Source: Peribolospora baueri
Taxonomy: Eukaryota; Basidiomycota; Peribolosporomycetes; Peribolosporales; Peribolosporaceae
Length of the DNA stretch: 64,000 nucleotides
NCBI GenBank assembly: GCA_029717555.1
Contig: JAMDHS010000031.1
Coordinates: forward strand, 1-64,000
Reading direction: 5' to 3'
The notes beneath the pieces were generated by a model. It did not search any database. It saw nothing but the letters and a program-made list of their open reading frames with translations, and had not been told where the DNA came from. The first letter of the stretch is position 1, and the number at the start of each line of letters is the position of its first letter. Of the stretch, positions 35,066-46,966 are shown in pieces. A program made the translations under genes and the position numbers.

Positions 35066-37507
35066 ATGGACGACGACCGACCCGCCGCCAGCGACCCCAC
35101 CGCCGCCCACCCGAACCGATCATCCCCCCCACCGGGCCTCCGAATCGCCGACCTCGTTGACAAGCACGGACAGCCACCACCCAAGGCCCCACGGTCCTCC
35201 AGGAAGCACCTCCCCTCCTCCACCCCGCCTTCACGTCCGACAGGACGCTCCTCGTCGCCGCCCGTCGCCAGGAAGCCGTCCGCCAGCCGGTCACGGCCCT
35301 CCAAGCCGCCCACCCCGTCCGCCCTCCCCGCCGCCCCTTCCACCGACCTTTCGAAGACCAAGCTCGACGATGGTCCCGCCTACCAGTTTGCCCCAGTCAT
35401 GCAGGTCGTCGAGAACCGCGACCATCTGTAAGTCCAGTCCAGTCCGGTCCTGCCTCGCGCCCCGACCCCGGTCCTCACCGCTCGCCCTCCCCGTCTCCGT
35501 CCTCCCTCGCAGCGAGTACCAGCTCACGATTCGCGAGCAGCCGAAGCACTCTCGCATGTGTGGAGTGGGCGAAAAAGGTGGGCCAGCCGTGCCGCGTGTT
35601 CCTTCTCGCTCGTCACCCACACCGACGTTCTCTCACCCACCCTTCTCGTCTTCCCTCCCCGCAGCCGACCGAAGGCCCATAGACCCCTCGCCCATTATTC
35701 AACTCCGCGTGATCAACCACAACCAATTGCCGACGCCAGGGGAGAGGCCCATGGAGACGTCCAGCGCGCTGCCAGCCACCGGCGACCGTCGATCTTCTCG
35801 TCGCGCCAGCCTCGTCGCGCCGCTGTCCACCTCCGGCCGGCGCGGCACTCCGGTCACTACCTCCGCCGGTCCCGGATGGGAGGACAAGGCGTGGTACCTC
35901 GAGAACCCGTACTACTTCATGTGGGCCTCCCTCGCCCATCCCGACACCGACGAGGAGCTCCACTTGCTCTCCGACGGCAAGACGAGATACACAACGGGCA
36001 GCTCGGTAAGCTGCCTCTACCACCTCACCGACATCGATGGCTCCCAGCAGGGCTTCTTCGTCTTCCCCGACCTCAGCGTCCGTGTCGAGGGCACCTACCG
36101 CCTCAAGCTTAGCCTCTTTGAGACCATCGGCCGCGACATTCATCACCTCAAATCCGTCTACTCTGTCCCCTTTCATGTCTTTACCGCCAAGCGCTTTCCC
36201 GGCATGGAAGGTGGGTGCCACATCCAAAGGTGGCCGGGGGCAATCGACGATACGATCGATCGATCGGTCGTCCATCCAACGTGGACGACCGTTCGTCGAC
36301 CGGAGAAAACGCTACCGCTCGCCGGGCCTGCTGTGCTGACCATGCGATTTTTCTCCTTTCAGAATCCACCCCGCTCTCGCGTGCCTTTGCAGATCAGGGC
36401 CTCAAGGTGCGCGTGCGGAAACATCCGCGGATTCGCGTGCGTGACGACAAAGGCGAGGTCATCACGGACGACGATGATGAAGACGAGGACGACGGCGGCG
36501 GCGGCGACATGGAAGTGGAAAAACCGCCGGTGAAAAAGGCGGCAAAGCGAAGGAAAAGCGCAAGGTCCACGGCCGCACTCGGAATGTCCAAGCTCCAGCT
36601 GCGCGCCAGCCCGGCCCTCAGCACCAGTGGCACGTCCGCCTCGGCCGACCGGCGTCCCAACGGGCAGGGTTATGCGCCAGCCACGCCGGCCACCGCGTCG
36701 TCCTCGTCGCAGAGGACGACGCCGGTCGCAGCTGGTCGGCCGGAGGCAACAGCCGCCGTCGAACCACGATGGGTCGGCTCGTCCGGCGGTGTCGTCGTGC
36801 ACCCGCCGCCCTACGGCCATCCTCCTCCGCCCCCGCTTTCTCACGCTCCCGTCCACCATCGGCCCTTCCATGTCCCCGTGCCGCGCTCCTACGTCGGCCC
36901 TTCTCAGCGGTACGAGCCGGCGGATCGTCAATTCTCTGCGCCCCATTCCACCTACAACCCCGAGCCCTACTATCCGCCTTCCGAGCCTTTTTACGGCGGC
37001 CCTGCTGACCCGCACGCCCAACCGCCGCCGCCGTACTACCGTCCGCCGGCGCCGTCTCACGCCGTCTGGTCACCGTCTCCCATTCGTCCGATGGCGATGG
37101 TCGCGTACGAGCACGCCCGTCCGCCGTCGGCGCCACCGTCGATGCGGGAAGCACCCTCGTCGATGCGAGAAGCGCCGCCACCGTCGTACCCGTCCGCCAC
37201 CGCCGCGCCGCCGCACCCGGCCTATGCCCCAGCCGCCGCCGCCGAGCCGCCCTATTATCCCCATCCCCATCCCCATCATCCCCGACCAGAATCTCCCTAC
37301 CCGGCGCTGCCGCAGCGGCCAGAGTCTCCTTACCCTACTCGGCCAGGGTCCCAAGGGTCGTCGTCGGATCGCTACTTACGAGCTCGCCCCCCGCCCCCGC
37401 CGCCGCTGCTCCAACGCCCTTGGTCCCCCCCGCCCTCCGAACCCGTCCGCCGACCTCCCCCTTCGCGCCTGCAGCAAACCACCGCGCCGCCACCCCCGCG
37501 GGAATGA
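35066..37507 (+). CDS. velB: Velvet-family regulator, VelB-like, with long Pro/Tyr-rich tail
   Basis: Four exons: 35066-35427, 35513-35577, 35665-36210, 36363-37507, total 705 residues. All junctions keep phase. The velvet domain starts LEYQLTIREQPKHSRMCGVG and EKADRRPIDPSPIIQLRVI. An insert of about 50 residues, rich in Ser/Thr/Arg, follows. The second half is highly typical of VelB: WYLENPYYFMWASLAHPDTD, EELHLLSDGKTRYTTGS, GFFVFPDLSVRVEGTYRLKL, SLFETIGRDIHHLKSVYS, AKRFPGMEESTPLSRAFADQ, GLKVRVRK. Velvet proteins bind DNA through an NF-kappaB-like fold and form dimers that control development, spores and secondary metabolism. After it come a DDDDEDEDDGGGG stretch, a basic KKAAKRRKS patch that could be a nuclear signal, and about 300 residues rich in Pro, Tyr and Ala with no recognised domain. 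VelB of moulds is much shorter (about 370 residues). Confidence 0.9.
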
Positions 37508-38145
37508 AAAAAAAAGACGCCGATCGATCGAATCGAATCCCATCCCATCCTTACCTCTGCCTACATACAATCCCTTCGGGAGGCCCGGCCACGCTTTGTT
37601 TGGTTGGCCCCCGCGTTCGACTTCTTGCGTGTATTCTTACCTCTACCCATCCCATCTACCACCTTCTTCCCTCCCCTCTTACCTTCTTCCCCGCGCCCCC
37701 GCACCCCCTTCCCGTATGCTAGCTCTTCTTGCTTGAATCGCTCGGACACTGTTCTTGCCTGTCTTGCCTGTCCCTCTCCTCCCATTCTTTTTCCCTGGGC
37801 GCCACGCCGACGTGTCACATACATCATCGACTCCGTCCTTCACAGTTCGTTCGTTCGTTCGTCATCGTCGTCGTCGTCACCACGAGCCAAGCCGAAACAC
37901 AGGTATAGATTACAAGTTTCCTCCCATCCCATTCCATTTCGACGACGACAGCGTTTCCCCCAATACGATACGAGTCCTTTTTATCCGAGCCGAGTCGAGC
38001 TGTGCAAGTCCACCGAGGCGAGGCGAGTGCGAACGAAGGCGAGAGAGAAGAGGAGAAGAAGAAGAGAAATTGGGGGGGGGGGGGGAGGGGGGAGGAGGAA
38101 AGCGTTCTTCGAAAATGTGAAGAAAATAAGGATAGACGATCTAAG
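37508..38145. other. Convergent intergenic region between velvet and MFS genes
   Basis: Pyrimidine-rich on the plus strand, with CTTCTT/GTTCGTTCG microsatellite pieces near 37,850. No gene is seen. Confidence 0.5.
38072..38092 (+). repeat. Poly-G tract (G14-A-G6)
   Basis: Fourteen consecutive G at 38072-38085, one A, then six G, within a purine-rich 60-bp patch just past the MFS stop codon. Confidence 0.85.
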
Positions 38146-40615
38146 CTAAGCGTCCTCCGCCGCTTCTCCGTTTTCCCGACGAGGTGGCGGCAGAGGCGGG
38201 CGCGGCGTGCCCCATGCGCGGGGAACGGCGCGGACGCGTAACGATGTGGCGAAGGTTAGGCTTGCGACCTGGACGGCCGAAAGGAGGGTTTGCGGGGAGG
38301 GATAGGGATAGGTTTGTCAGTTGAGGTTTTGAATTAAACGAAACGAGAAGAAGAAGTACAGAGAACGCACGATGAAGAGGGCGACCCAGACGGCCTGACC
38401 TCCGAGCCAGCCCTTGTCGACCGAGGCGGCAAAGAGGGCGGTGGTGGAGGCGGGTCCGAGCATGCGCGAGAAGGAGGCGCAGGATTGAGCGATGCCGTTC
38501 AAGGTGCCCAGGCTGGAGCGTGTAGGGGCGGCGTTGTTTAGCAGGAGGGTGGAACAGACTGGGGGAGGAAAGGGTCAGTCAGTCAGTCAGTCAGGGCGAA
38601 ACCAAAAGTACGCGCTGCTCACCAATGCCCATCAGCGAAAAGGCCCTAGAACAGACGATGAGCGCAAAGATAGAGGCCATGATTGCCTTGAAACCGGCGA
38701 GGGCAGCGAGGCGGGCAAAAGGAAAGCCGATGAAGCCGAGAGGGAGAAAGGCGAGGGTGAAGCGGTAGGTGCGCAGGCTGCCGAGGCGTCGCTCGATGGC
38801 GGGGAAGAGGAAGGGCTGGGAGACGAGGGAGAGCAGGCCGTTGGAAGAAAGCAGGAGGCCTGCGAGCGGAAAGAGGATGAGATGGTGTGTCTCCGAAGTG
38901 GACACTGGAGTGGGACGACGGACAAAGACACTCACCAATGTCCCGCTTGCTCAGGTCAACGCCTCCGTTTCGCAAGCTTTCGTCTGTTCAAGACGGGGCA
39001 GATCAACGGTCAGCGCCAGCGATCTCGTCGGCCGCCGCCATGCGCCGACTCACAGCAGAACAAAGGCAGAACGGCCATGTAGGCGGCGTTGATGAGGTTG
39101 TGCAGCGTGAGGCTTGTCAAGATGGCCACGATGGGTCGGGTGAGCAGGTCTCGCGCCTTTGGTGGAGGCGCGTCCTCGGGCGTCGGCGAGGTTGTCGACG
39201 GGCCACCTCGGTCGTCAGGACGCTCCGACGGCGGCGCGTTCTTCGCCTTGTCCTTCGACGCGACGCGGGATGGCAATGTCTGAAAGCGAAACGGAACCGA
39301 AAGTAGATCAGCCAGACGCACCTCCTCGCGGGACGGCTCTCACCCGGCTCACTTCTTGGAGGAAGAGGGTGCCGACGATGATGGCGGCGAGGTTGAAGGC
39401 AGAGGCGACGGCGCAGGGGAGGAAGTAGGGGTATTCGGCGAGAAATATGGAGTTTCCGAAAATGTTCGGAAATTGCTCCACCGGATCGGCGAGACTGCGA
39501 GAAAAGGGAGAAGGTGAGCCGGCGGCCGGTGGGCGGAGAGGAGGGGGAGGGATCAACGAACGCACTATCCTCCGATCAAAGGACCAATGGTAGAGCCTAT
39601 AGAGAAACACAGCGGCAGGAGGGCGAACGCGCTGGGAAAAAAAAGGGGGGCGAAGGGGTGAGTAGTCGAGCGGGCGAGAAAGAAAGACACGGGAGAGCCA
39701 TTTCATCATGGGATTACGAAAAAAAACAATTGGGATACGTTGGAAGGCCCGGCGGACTCACGTCGCTTGATTCGTCTCGTCGGTGATCTCGGCGAGGACG
39801 GCCTTGATGACGGCCACGTTTCCGTTCATCCTGGGCACAAAGGACATGTGGGCGTGAGGGCAAAGAGGGCTGTCAGCGAGCGAGACGAGCGGGGCACACG
39901 AACGGCGTCTGTCGAGGCGATTGACTCACAGGCCGGCGATACATCGGGCGACGATCATGGCTTTGAAGGACTTTGCGAGGCCGAAAGAGAGGACGGAGAG
40001 CATGACGCCGACGATGCCGATGATGGCCACCGGCTTTCGACCAACGCGGTCCGATAGGCGTCCCCAAGCGAAGACTAAAAAGAAAGGGAGGGCGAGATGA
40101 GCGTGGGATGGGTCGCGCGACGATCGGTACCACCGACCGACCGACGGACGACTCACCGGTCATGAACTGGATGGCGGCAAAGACGCTCTCGACGATGCCG
40201 GCGTAGTAGCCAACCTCGCCGCTGGGGAGGCCGGGCATGACATCGGCGATCATGTGATTGATGAAGGGGAAAATGACGGTGTAGGAGATGGCTGCGAAGG
40301 AAGAAGAGCAAGAGGGTAGGTATGATCACCGGTCCGTCCGTTGTCGTTCAAGCCGGCATTCGGCACGCGTCGTCCCTTCGATCCTGTCTGTCACTCACGC
40401 TCGGTGAAGCGCATGACGCAGACGAGGAAGACCTGCATCTTCGGCAGCGGTGTCTGCTCCCTCCTGCTCCGCGCTTTGGCCGGCGCTGCGGAAGACCGGG
40501 AGGGTGTGGAAGAGTCGGGGAGCAGGGGCGTGCGCTCCGTCGGCGGCATCGCGCCGTCGCGATGGTGGCCATCGCCGGCGGCGTCGCCCGTCGCTGGTGG
40601 TCGACCGGGCGGCAT
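38146..40615 (-). CDS. MFS transporter, ZIFL/YCR023C-like
   Basis: About ten exons. ATG 40615 opens MPPGRPPATGDAAGD..., with TERTPLLP in the N-terminal tail; ERTPLL is a dileucine-type sorting signal often seen in vacuolar or endosomal transporters. Conserved blocks in order: VFLVCVMRFTE, SYTVIFPFINHMI, GEVGYYAGIVESVFAAIQFM, WGRLSDRVGRKPVAIIGIVG (the MFS loop 2-3 signature), GNVAVIKAVLAEITDETNQA, ALLPLCFSIGSTIGPLIGG, EYPYFLPCAVASAFNLAAII, a charged central loop, ILTSLTLHNLINAAYMAVLP, FLLSSNGLLSLVSQPFLFPA, and NGIAQSCASFSRMLGPA. The last exon after GTGCGT...GTCCAG adds VASLTFATSLRVRA and a short charged tail, with TAG at 38146-38148. Twelve membrane segments are expected. Related proteins include plant zinc-induced-facilitator-like exporters and yeast YCR023C. 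The substrate is unknown. Confidence 0.85.
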
Positions 40616-41017
40616 GGGGAGGAGAGTAGGAAGGGGGATAGGAAAGGGGGAGGGAAGAAGAGCGAGCGAGTCAAGCGGGCCGGGTCGACCTCGGGGTTCT
40701 TGTAGGGCGGGGGTAAGCGAGTCGGACGCGAAGGTCACCTCATATCGGGGGAGGACGAAAGAGGGGTGTGGGATGTCGGCTTGGGTTCGCTCTATTCTTT
40801 ACTTGGACGCCGAAGCGGAGGGGCGAGGAGAAGGGATGGGAAGGAGGGAGGACGACATGAAGGTCGACGGGCTGGCCGACTAAACTGGAGAGGGCCGTGC
40901 AGACGCCGTGGAGCCGACGTCGTGGTCCGTCGTTCGTCGTTCGTCCATGGACGGCCGAGCAGAGCAGAGTGTGGATGGAGTCCATCGTCGGTCGACACCA
41001 GACGACAACAGGGATCG

Positions 41018-41066
41018 ACACGAGCCGAGCCCAGCCGAGCCGAACCGAGCCGAGCCGACTGGAGTC
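41018..41066. repeat. GAGCC-type pentanucleotide tandem repeat
   Basis: About nine degenerate copies of cgagcc/agccgag in a row. Confidence 0.7.
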
Positions 41067-41354
41067 GAACGTCGGTGGACTTGTATCGGATAGGGTCGAC
41101 CGACGCTGATGTAAGAGGGTAAGAGCGAGCGAAGAGAGGATCCGGCGGTTGCAGCCGTGCGTAGCGACGCTTGCCGACGGTGCGAGGCGCATCGCATCTC
41201 CGAGTAGAGCAGAGCAGAGCAGACAAGCTCGTCGCGTGACGGACGCTCTGCGCTCTGCCAGACTTTGATGCCGTCCGGCCGTCTATGTACATGTACATGC
41301 TCTACCCTTGTCACGCCCTCAGCCGCCTCCTCGATGCCGCCGATGCCGAGCCGA

Positions 41355-41394
41355 GCGGTGGGCGAGGGCGAGGGCGAGGGTGAGGGAGAGATCG
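41355..41394. repeat. GGCGAG hexanucleotide tandem repeat
   Basis: Five to six copies of a six-base unit (ggcgag, decaying to ggtgag/ggagag). Confidence 0.7.
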
Positions 41395-41756
41395 GGTGAA
41401 AGGACGGACGGATCGGACGCCGCAGCTGACAGGACAAGACAGCACAAGGGCAGGACAGGACTTGCACAAGGAGCGGCGCATAGACGCCCACTGCAAGTCC
41501 GTGCATCTCCCTGTATCTCCGCGCGCCCGCCCCGATCGCGATCGCAATCGCCTTGGCGCTTGTCCGCTCGTGCCGCGCGTTCGCTTGCCTCGCGATCGGT
41601 CGGCCCTGACGCGCGTCGGCGCGGGTCGTGGCGAGATAGGTGGCCAAGCCAGACGAGCAGAAAGACAAGATGGCTTAGAACGTTGCGATGGCGGATACAG
41701 TGATTAATATATAACAAGCGACCCTAGCTTGTTTTGTGCTCACCGGCGACTGGCAA

Positions 41757-41817
41757 AGGCGACGGAGACGACAGAGGCGACAGAGGCGACAGAGATGACA
41801 GAGGCGACAGAGGCGAG
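41757..41817. repeat. GACAGAGGC 9-bp tandem repeat
   Basis: About six near-identical copies of a nine-base unit (gcgacagag) with single-base variants. Confidence 0.75.
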
Positions 41818-43799
41818 TAGCGCCCCAGCTCGGTCTCTCGCCGCCTCGCCAGGTCATCCGACCAATGCAACGCCTTCTCCTACCTCTCTGTCTCCAACCG
41901 AGCAAGGCCTTTAGTCTGTCCGTGACCACAGACGATGCGGTGCGATGCGATGCGCCTTGCTCGTCCTTTCTTTCTTTTCCGTCCTGCCTGCCTGCCCTCT
42001 TCGCATATACATGCTTCCTGCTGGTCGCGCAGGATGTGAGGAGGGCGGCGGCGACGGGGACGAGCGGCGACGGCGGGGGGTTGCAAAGCGACAGGTGGCG
42101 GTGGGTGGGTGGGATGGATGACCTGCGATCGACAGGATCGTTGCGCACTGCCCATGTTCATCGACGGGGCGTTCATCGATCGACAGGACCCTTCAAGAAG
42201 GAAGGCCCAAGCGTGTGCATAGTGCCGCCAGGCGTCCAATGACGTCACGTGGCGCTTGCCACCACTTGACAGCCGGCTCAATGCAGCGCCGGACCGCCCC
42301 TGCCTCATCGTACCGGCGGGCGGCGTATGTAGAGCGTAAGAGCGTTCGCTGCAGGAGAGAGAGGGACGGGAGCGAGAATACGACAGCGTCGCTCGCGCCT
42401 CGGTTGGAATTGCGATCCTCTGCTGCCTCACCCCATCGCGTCACGTCTCGTCACCGTCTTCTCAGCCGCGCTGCTCCGCGCTGACGGACCAGGAGACCCG
42501 TCCCGAGCCGACACTCGCTCCTTTTTATTCGCACCGCCTTCCTTGCCGCCGTCCCCCTTTCTCGCCGCTGCAGGTCCTCCAGGGTTCTCTTACCACGTCG
42601 GTGCTGATGCCGCACTCTCCAACCTTTTTTTTTTTTTCCTTGTCGCCTTTTTTGTTTTCTCTCTGACTCTCTAAACCTTGACGCGTCGCGGTCAGAGGAG
42701 ACGAGACGCTATGGTCTCCCACTCGTCCAACGCCTGGGTTTTGTTGGGTTGGGTTGGGCATCCGTCGGGGCTTGTGGCCGTTCCCAGCGGTGGCTTGACG
42801 ACTCCACTGACGGTCGCAATGGCTGAAGACATCGCTCCCTGCTGTTTCAACCGCTCACTCCCTTCCTCGACGCTCCCATGTCTGTCGTGAGTGAATTTTC
42901 TTGTCGTAAATGGTCGTGAAGTAAGCGGCCGCCTCTAAGCTCGCGGGCTCTGGAATGCGGAGAGCCAAAGGCCCAACAAGGCAACGAACGGCCTCGCCTT
43001 GTCTCCCCTTCTCCGTTCGGCTGGTGACGATCTCGCATTATCGCTCTGCTGAATCTCCGTGACAGTTGACGTTCGCCTCGCCGATCGAGACGAACACGCA
43101 GCCGGTGACGCCACCTCTGCCCTCTCTAACGTCGCACGCCTCCAATTAGAGTTTCACAATAGGCACGGGTAGATGGGGTCCATCCCAAGCGAAAAAAGAA
43201 AACGGAACGAGAATAAAAAAATGAAAAGGGAAAAGAGGGGGAAATTAGAAAATGGAATAATAAGCGAGACGAAAAAAACTGCCGGCGCCCCCTTCGATGC
43301 ACGCTCATAGCCGTCCATCCGACGCGAGGCGAACGCGGAGGAAGAATCCTACAAAGCTTCTTTCTTCTCCTCTCTCTCTTCGCCCCCAAGCCCGTCTCGC
43401 CCATCTCCGCCGCCCCGTCATCTACGGACACGAAAAAAGTCAATTTAGCCGCCGCCCGTTCGCCCGTCCGCTGAACGTCCGACGTTTCCCCCCCTGCTCT
43501 CGGCTTCGCCCGGTCGCTAAAAGCTTTTCTATGACCATCCGGATCTGGATGCCTCGAGGCACGGCACGGCACGGCACCGTAGAATCGCGTCAGCCGCGCA
43601 GCGCACACCCCGCCCGGTGGAGGAAGGGAGGGAGGGTACGTCGTGTACAGGGTCCGGACGCTGTCTCTCGATCGCTCCCTCGCTCGCTCTGGACCGTGAT
43701 CATCAGCTGAAACTCATCCGGACGGGCGCGGCGCCCTCGTCCGCTCGCCCGTCGGTTCGTCGACAGACTCGGTGACTGGTTCTGCCCGGATGGCTGCTA

Positions 43800-43821
43800 T
43801 AGCTAGCTAGCTAGCTAGCTT
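43800..43821. repeat. TAGC tetranucleotide microsatellite
   Basis: Five copies of tagc/agct in perfect register. Confidence 0.85.
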
Positions 43822-44156
43822 CGCCGGACCGGCACTGAAGCCTGATTGATTGATCAATAGCGTTTCATTTCGCGCTGGCACAATCTTGATTCTCAAACGG
43901 GCCGAACGGCCCGCGTCGTATTCGCAACGTAAATCCCATATACCCAGGCCGAACAAGCTTCCAGTATTCGTTTCTTGTCGCCCAACGTGGACCGTCCGTC
44001 CGTCCGCCCGCGCGGCACTGAGTTTTGTGGAAGCTTGGACGTGTCGCAAAGATGCCGATTCCTGTAGGACCGACCACCTCACTCACTGGCCGACCCGACC
44101 CGACTTGCGGCCGACGGCTCTTGAGAGAGCGACTCGAAGCGACGCTCGAGTGAGGT

Positions 44157-44174
44157 CCCCCCCCCCCCCCCCCC
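44157..44174 (+). repeat. Poly-C tract (C18)
   Basis: Eighteen consecutive C. The minus strand therefore carries G18. Confidence 0.85.
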
Positions 44175-45649
44175 AACGGTCGCCAAGAGCCCGAAGCGCG
44201 GTCGCAAGATGAAGGGAGGGCAAACGTGGGGTACTGGGAGACGGAATCGCCCCGATTTCGACCCAGAGGATACATATACGACCACCTCCCCAACGCGCGC
44301 CGGCCCCGGTACCTGTCCAGAGAGGTGTAAACGACAAAAGCATGGTGAGATTCCAAGTCGATCCGCCGGGCGTTCCCGTACAGACGCTCACAACGATTCC
44401 TGTCCTCACCGGCCGAACACAAGGCGTGTTGTCGCTCAGTGCCACCGTCGTTCGCAGATGCCCGCTCCGGCGGTTCGCACTCTTCATCGGCCTCGCCAGT
44501 CAGTGCGCCGCGTCGCGACCCAAACTCGTGCTCACCAACGACGGCGTCACCTCAGTCGAGGCCCGTCAATTGTGAGAACCCGTCGTGCCATGTAGGTGAT
44601 CTGCGCTTTGTTGCGTGGCACTTGTTGGACCCGAGCCGAGCGGCTGACTCGTCGTTCCACCGCCTTATCGCCTCCCTGCCCATACGACGTGGCGGTCACC
44701 GATTTCGTCGCGCCAGTGTGAGTGGACTTTCAGTAACGGACGCGGAGCCGGGCCAGACTGAGCAGAGCATCCGCCTCCCTCCTTTCCATCCTCTCCTTTT
44801 TCGTCCCGTCCGCTGGTTGGCTTTTCTCGCTGGCTTCGTTCGGCGGACGAAAGGCTCGATGTGGCATGGCACGGTGAACCTGTGCCCTTGCGCTGGTCGA
44901 CCATGCCCGTGCGGCTCGCTCGCCCTCGAGCCGGTGGCAGTAAAGAAGCCTGGGCAGGTCAATGACCACCTTGACGAACGGCCCTGCTCGACCTCGTGCT
45001 GCGCGCGGACCAACTGACGCGGAGGGAAACGCGTCGCTCGCAGGCACAGGGCGAAGGAACAAACGACGCGACGCGGCCTGCTGAACCCAACACTGACCCG
45101 TCCCCGCGGTCCGTCTCACCCCTCGGTCTTCTTATCCTCCTCCTTCTTCTTCTGTACGTACAGTCGGAGTGTATCCATCTAGCTGCGCAAGCCCGTCCGG
45201 CAGTCGAAGTGTATCTATTCAACCGCTCAAGCTCGTCCGCCAAGTTAACGGACGAGGACCTGAATGGTTGACCGAGGTTCATGACCTGGGGGTTGTCCCA
45301 TGGCGCAGCGCATTCCGGTCGACCGACGATTTGAGGGAAAAAAAAAAAGCTGAAAAAGGCAATGCCTGGTGGACAGACGAACCGCGCGTGTCGACATGGC
45401 GATGGCGGTAGAGATGCGCCCATTCGACAGGGCCCGCCGCGACGTAGGAAGAGGCCTCGCTCGCACACCAAATGGGCCGCAACTGGCCATCGCTCCTTTC
45501 CCCACATTACAACGTGATCGTCTACGATGACGTGAACCGAGATCGTTTCTCATGGAAAACCATCGGAAGGACCACGAGGGAGGGCGCGTTATCCATACAG
45601 GTATCCGGATGCCCGGGCGATCGCTTTTGAGCGCTGCTATGGATTCTAT

Positions 45650-46702
45650 CATATGAAACGATATATGAAATGATGAGCAGGCCATGTTCCTCTCCTGAAG
45701 ATGAACTATGCGGAGGTCGCACCGATGAGGAAAGTGGAAAAAAATGATGTAGGCATCGAAGCCGACATGGGTGTTGGCAGCAAAAACGACGCCGCCCGAA
45801 ATGAGGCCCTTCTCGTCGAGCCGGCGGAGCCGGTGGGCAAGGCGGATGGGCCGGTAGAGGGGGGTGGGGTACAGGAGCGTACTGGGACAGATGAGCGGTG
45901 ACGAGGGACGGGACTGGGCAAGATGAATGGTGAACGATAGGAAGGCCACCAGGGCACCTGCGAGCGAGGCAAGGAAGAACCGGAGATCGCGAGGAAGACA
46001 GGTTAACTTTGGAAGGACGGGCCACAGGGAGTGGCCGGCGGCGATGCGGGGAACGCTCCCTAGCCGACATACCAATCCCTGAAGGCAACCACGCGATGGC
46101 GGTGCAGAGGGCGAGCTGAGCCAGACGAAATCGACCTTGGCGGAGGAGTAGACGGTGTATATGATGTAAATGGGCGTGGAAAGGAGGAGCCTGCTCTACC
46201 GACGGGGCAGAGTCAATGTCGTCTCTCGCCAGCGGTGGACGCTTCCGCTCACGCCTCGGCACTAAGCGTCGCCAACGCGAACCATGCTGCGATGGCCGCT
46301 TGGACGAGGAACGGCTGTGGGAAGTGAGGTGCGCCCGGTGGGACGTGAGCGTTGGCATGTGCGCTTCACCTTTTTATCGATATGTCTTTCAACGACATAA
46401 CTATGGAAGAAAGAAGGTCGCCAGCGAGCGTAGTCGACGGAAGGATGACGGCGCGGCACGGCATGGCACACTTCCGGGAGCAAAACGCGGTGTGCATAAG
46501 GGGGGACAAGGAACAAGTGGCTGCGAAGACAAAAGCGACAACGTAAGTGAAGGCCCCACCGGAAGGTCGAGTTTGCTTTCGGTGTCCGGCCCCGCAATCG
46601 CGGCGGGCAGTCTCGTCGATGCGGCGGTGCAAAGCGCACAGAGGAAAGAGGGGAGAGGGGAGAAAGCAGAAAACGAGGTGAGGGCCGTGTCGGACACGTC
46701 AT
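45650..46702 (-). other. Possible multi-exon membrane-protein locus, perhaps decayed
   Basis: Several minus-strand pieces look coding but do not form one clean model. At 46,366-46,560 a frame gives PSFFHSYVVERHIDKK up to a GTGAAG donor. After a CCCACAG acceptor comes PFLVQAAIAAWFALATL, a good membrane helix. After a further possible intron comes SRLLLSTPIYIIYTVYSSA. A neighbouring piece in another frame reads RFRLAQLALCTAIAWLPSGI before a GTATGT donor. After an intron ending CTCGCAG comes GALVAFLSFTIHLAQ and later ISGGVVFAANTHVGFDAYII. The frame switch inside the third piece has no intron to explain it, so the locus may be a decaying gene or my model may be wrong. No family was recognised. 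Confidence 0.3.
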
Positions 46703-46966
46703 TAACTACTCACCCAAGCACCCGCGGCCAACCTGCTCTGAGGACCGGTTCTCCTGATCGTCGCTCGCCTTGGAATATTTAGGATGGAAGAAAAGGAACA
46801 CTTCACATAAATGAAGGAACGCGGGTCACGTGCAATGAATCCATCCACGCGATCTTTGGTCATGATCGGGGTCGCGGCGTCCACGCCGTTCGCTATCCTC
46901 AAGCGCCATCGCCATTTTCCATGCCGTGATCCTCGTCGCTTCGCCCGAGCTCGTTCTGCGTAGCTT

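Larger units (their letters stand above)
40616..45244. other. Gene-poor, repeat-rich 4.6-kb region
   Basis: No conserved protein block was found on either strand. Open frames overlap on both strands and are dominated by repeat-derived Arg/Ser/Pro. It holds several microsatellites (listed separately), an AT-rich purine patch at 43190-43275, and promoter-like pyrimidine tracts at 42510-42680. A short frame at 44342-44575 and another at 42711-42890 show no recognisable feature. Confidence 0.45.

Noticed and set aside
40880-41668. 262-codon minus frame upstream of the MFS gene
   Set aside because: Its Arg/Ser/Pro composition derives from GAGCC and GGCGAG repeats. There is no conserved block.
43130-44500. 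Search for tRNA genes and CRISPR-like arrays
   Set aside because: No GGTTCGANTCC T-arm with a matching acceptor stem was found anywhere in the window. The tandem repeats lack spacers and are simple microsatellites.
44342-44575. 77-codon plus frame (MVRFQVDPPGVPVQ...)
   Set aside because: The hydrophobic part is too short and interrupted for a signal peptide. It has neighbours open in all frames and no homology that I recognise.
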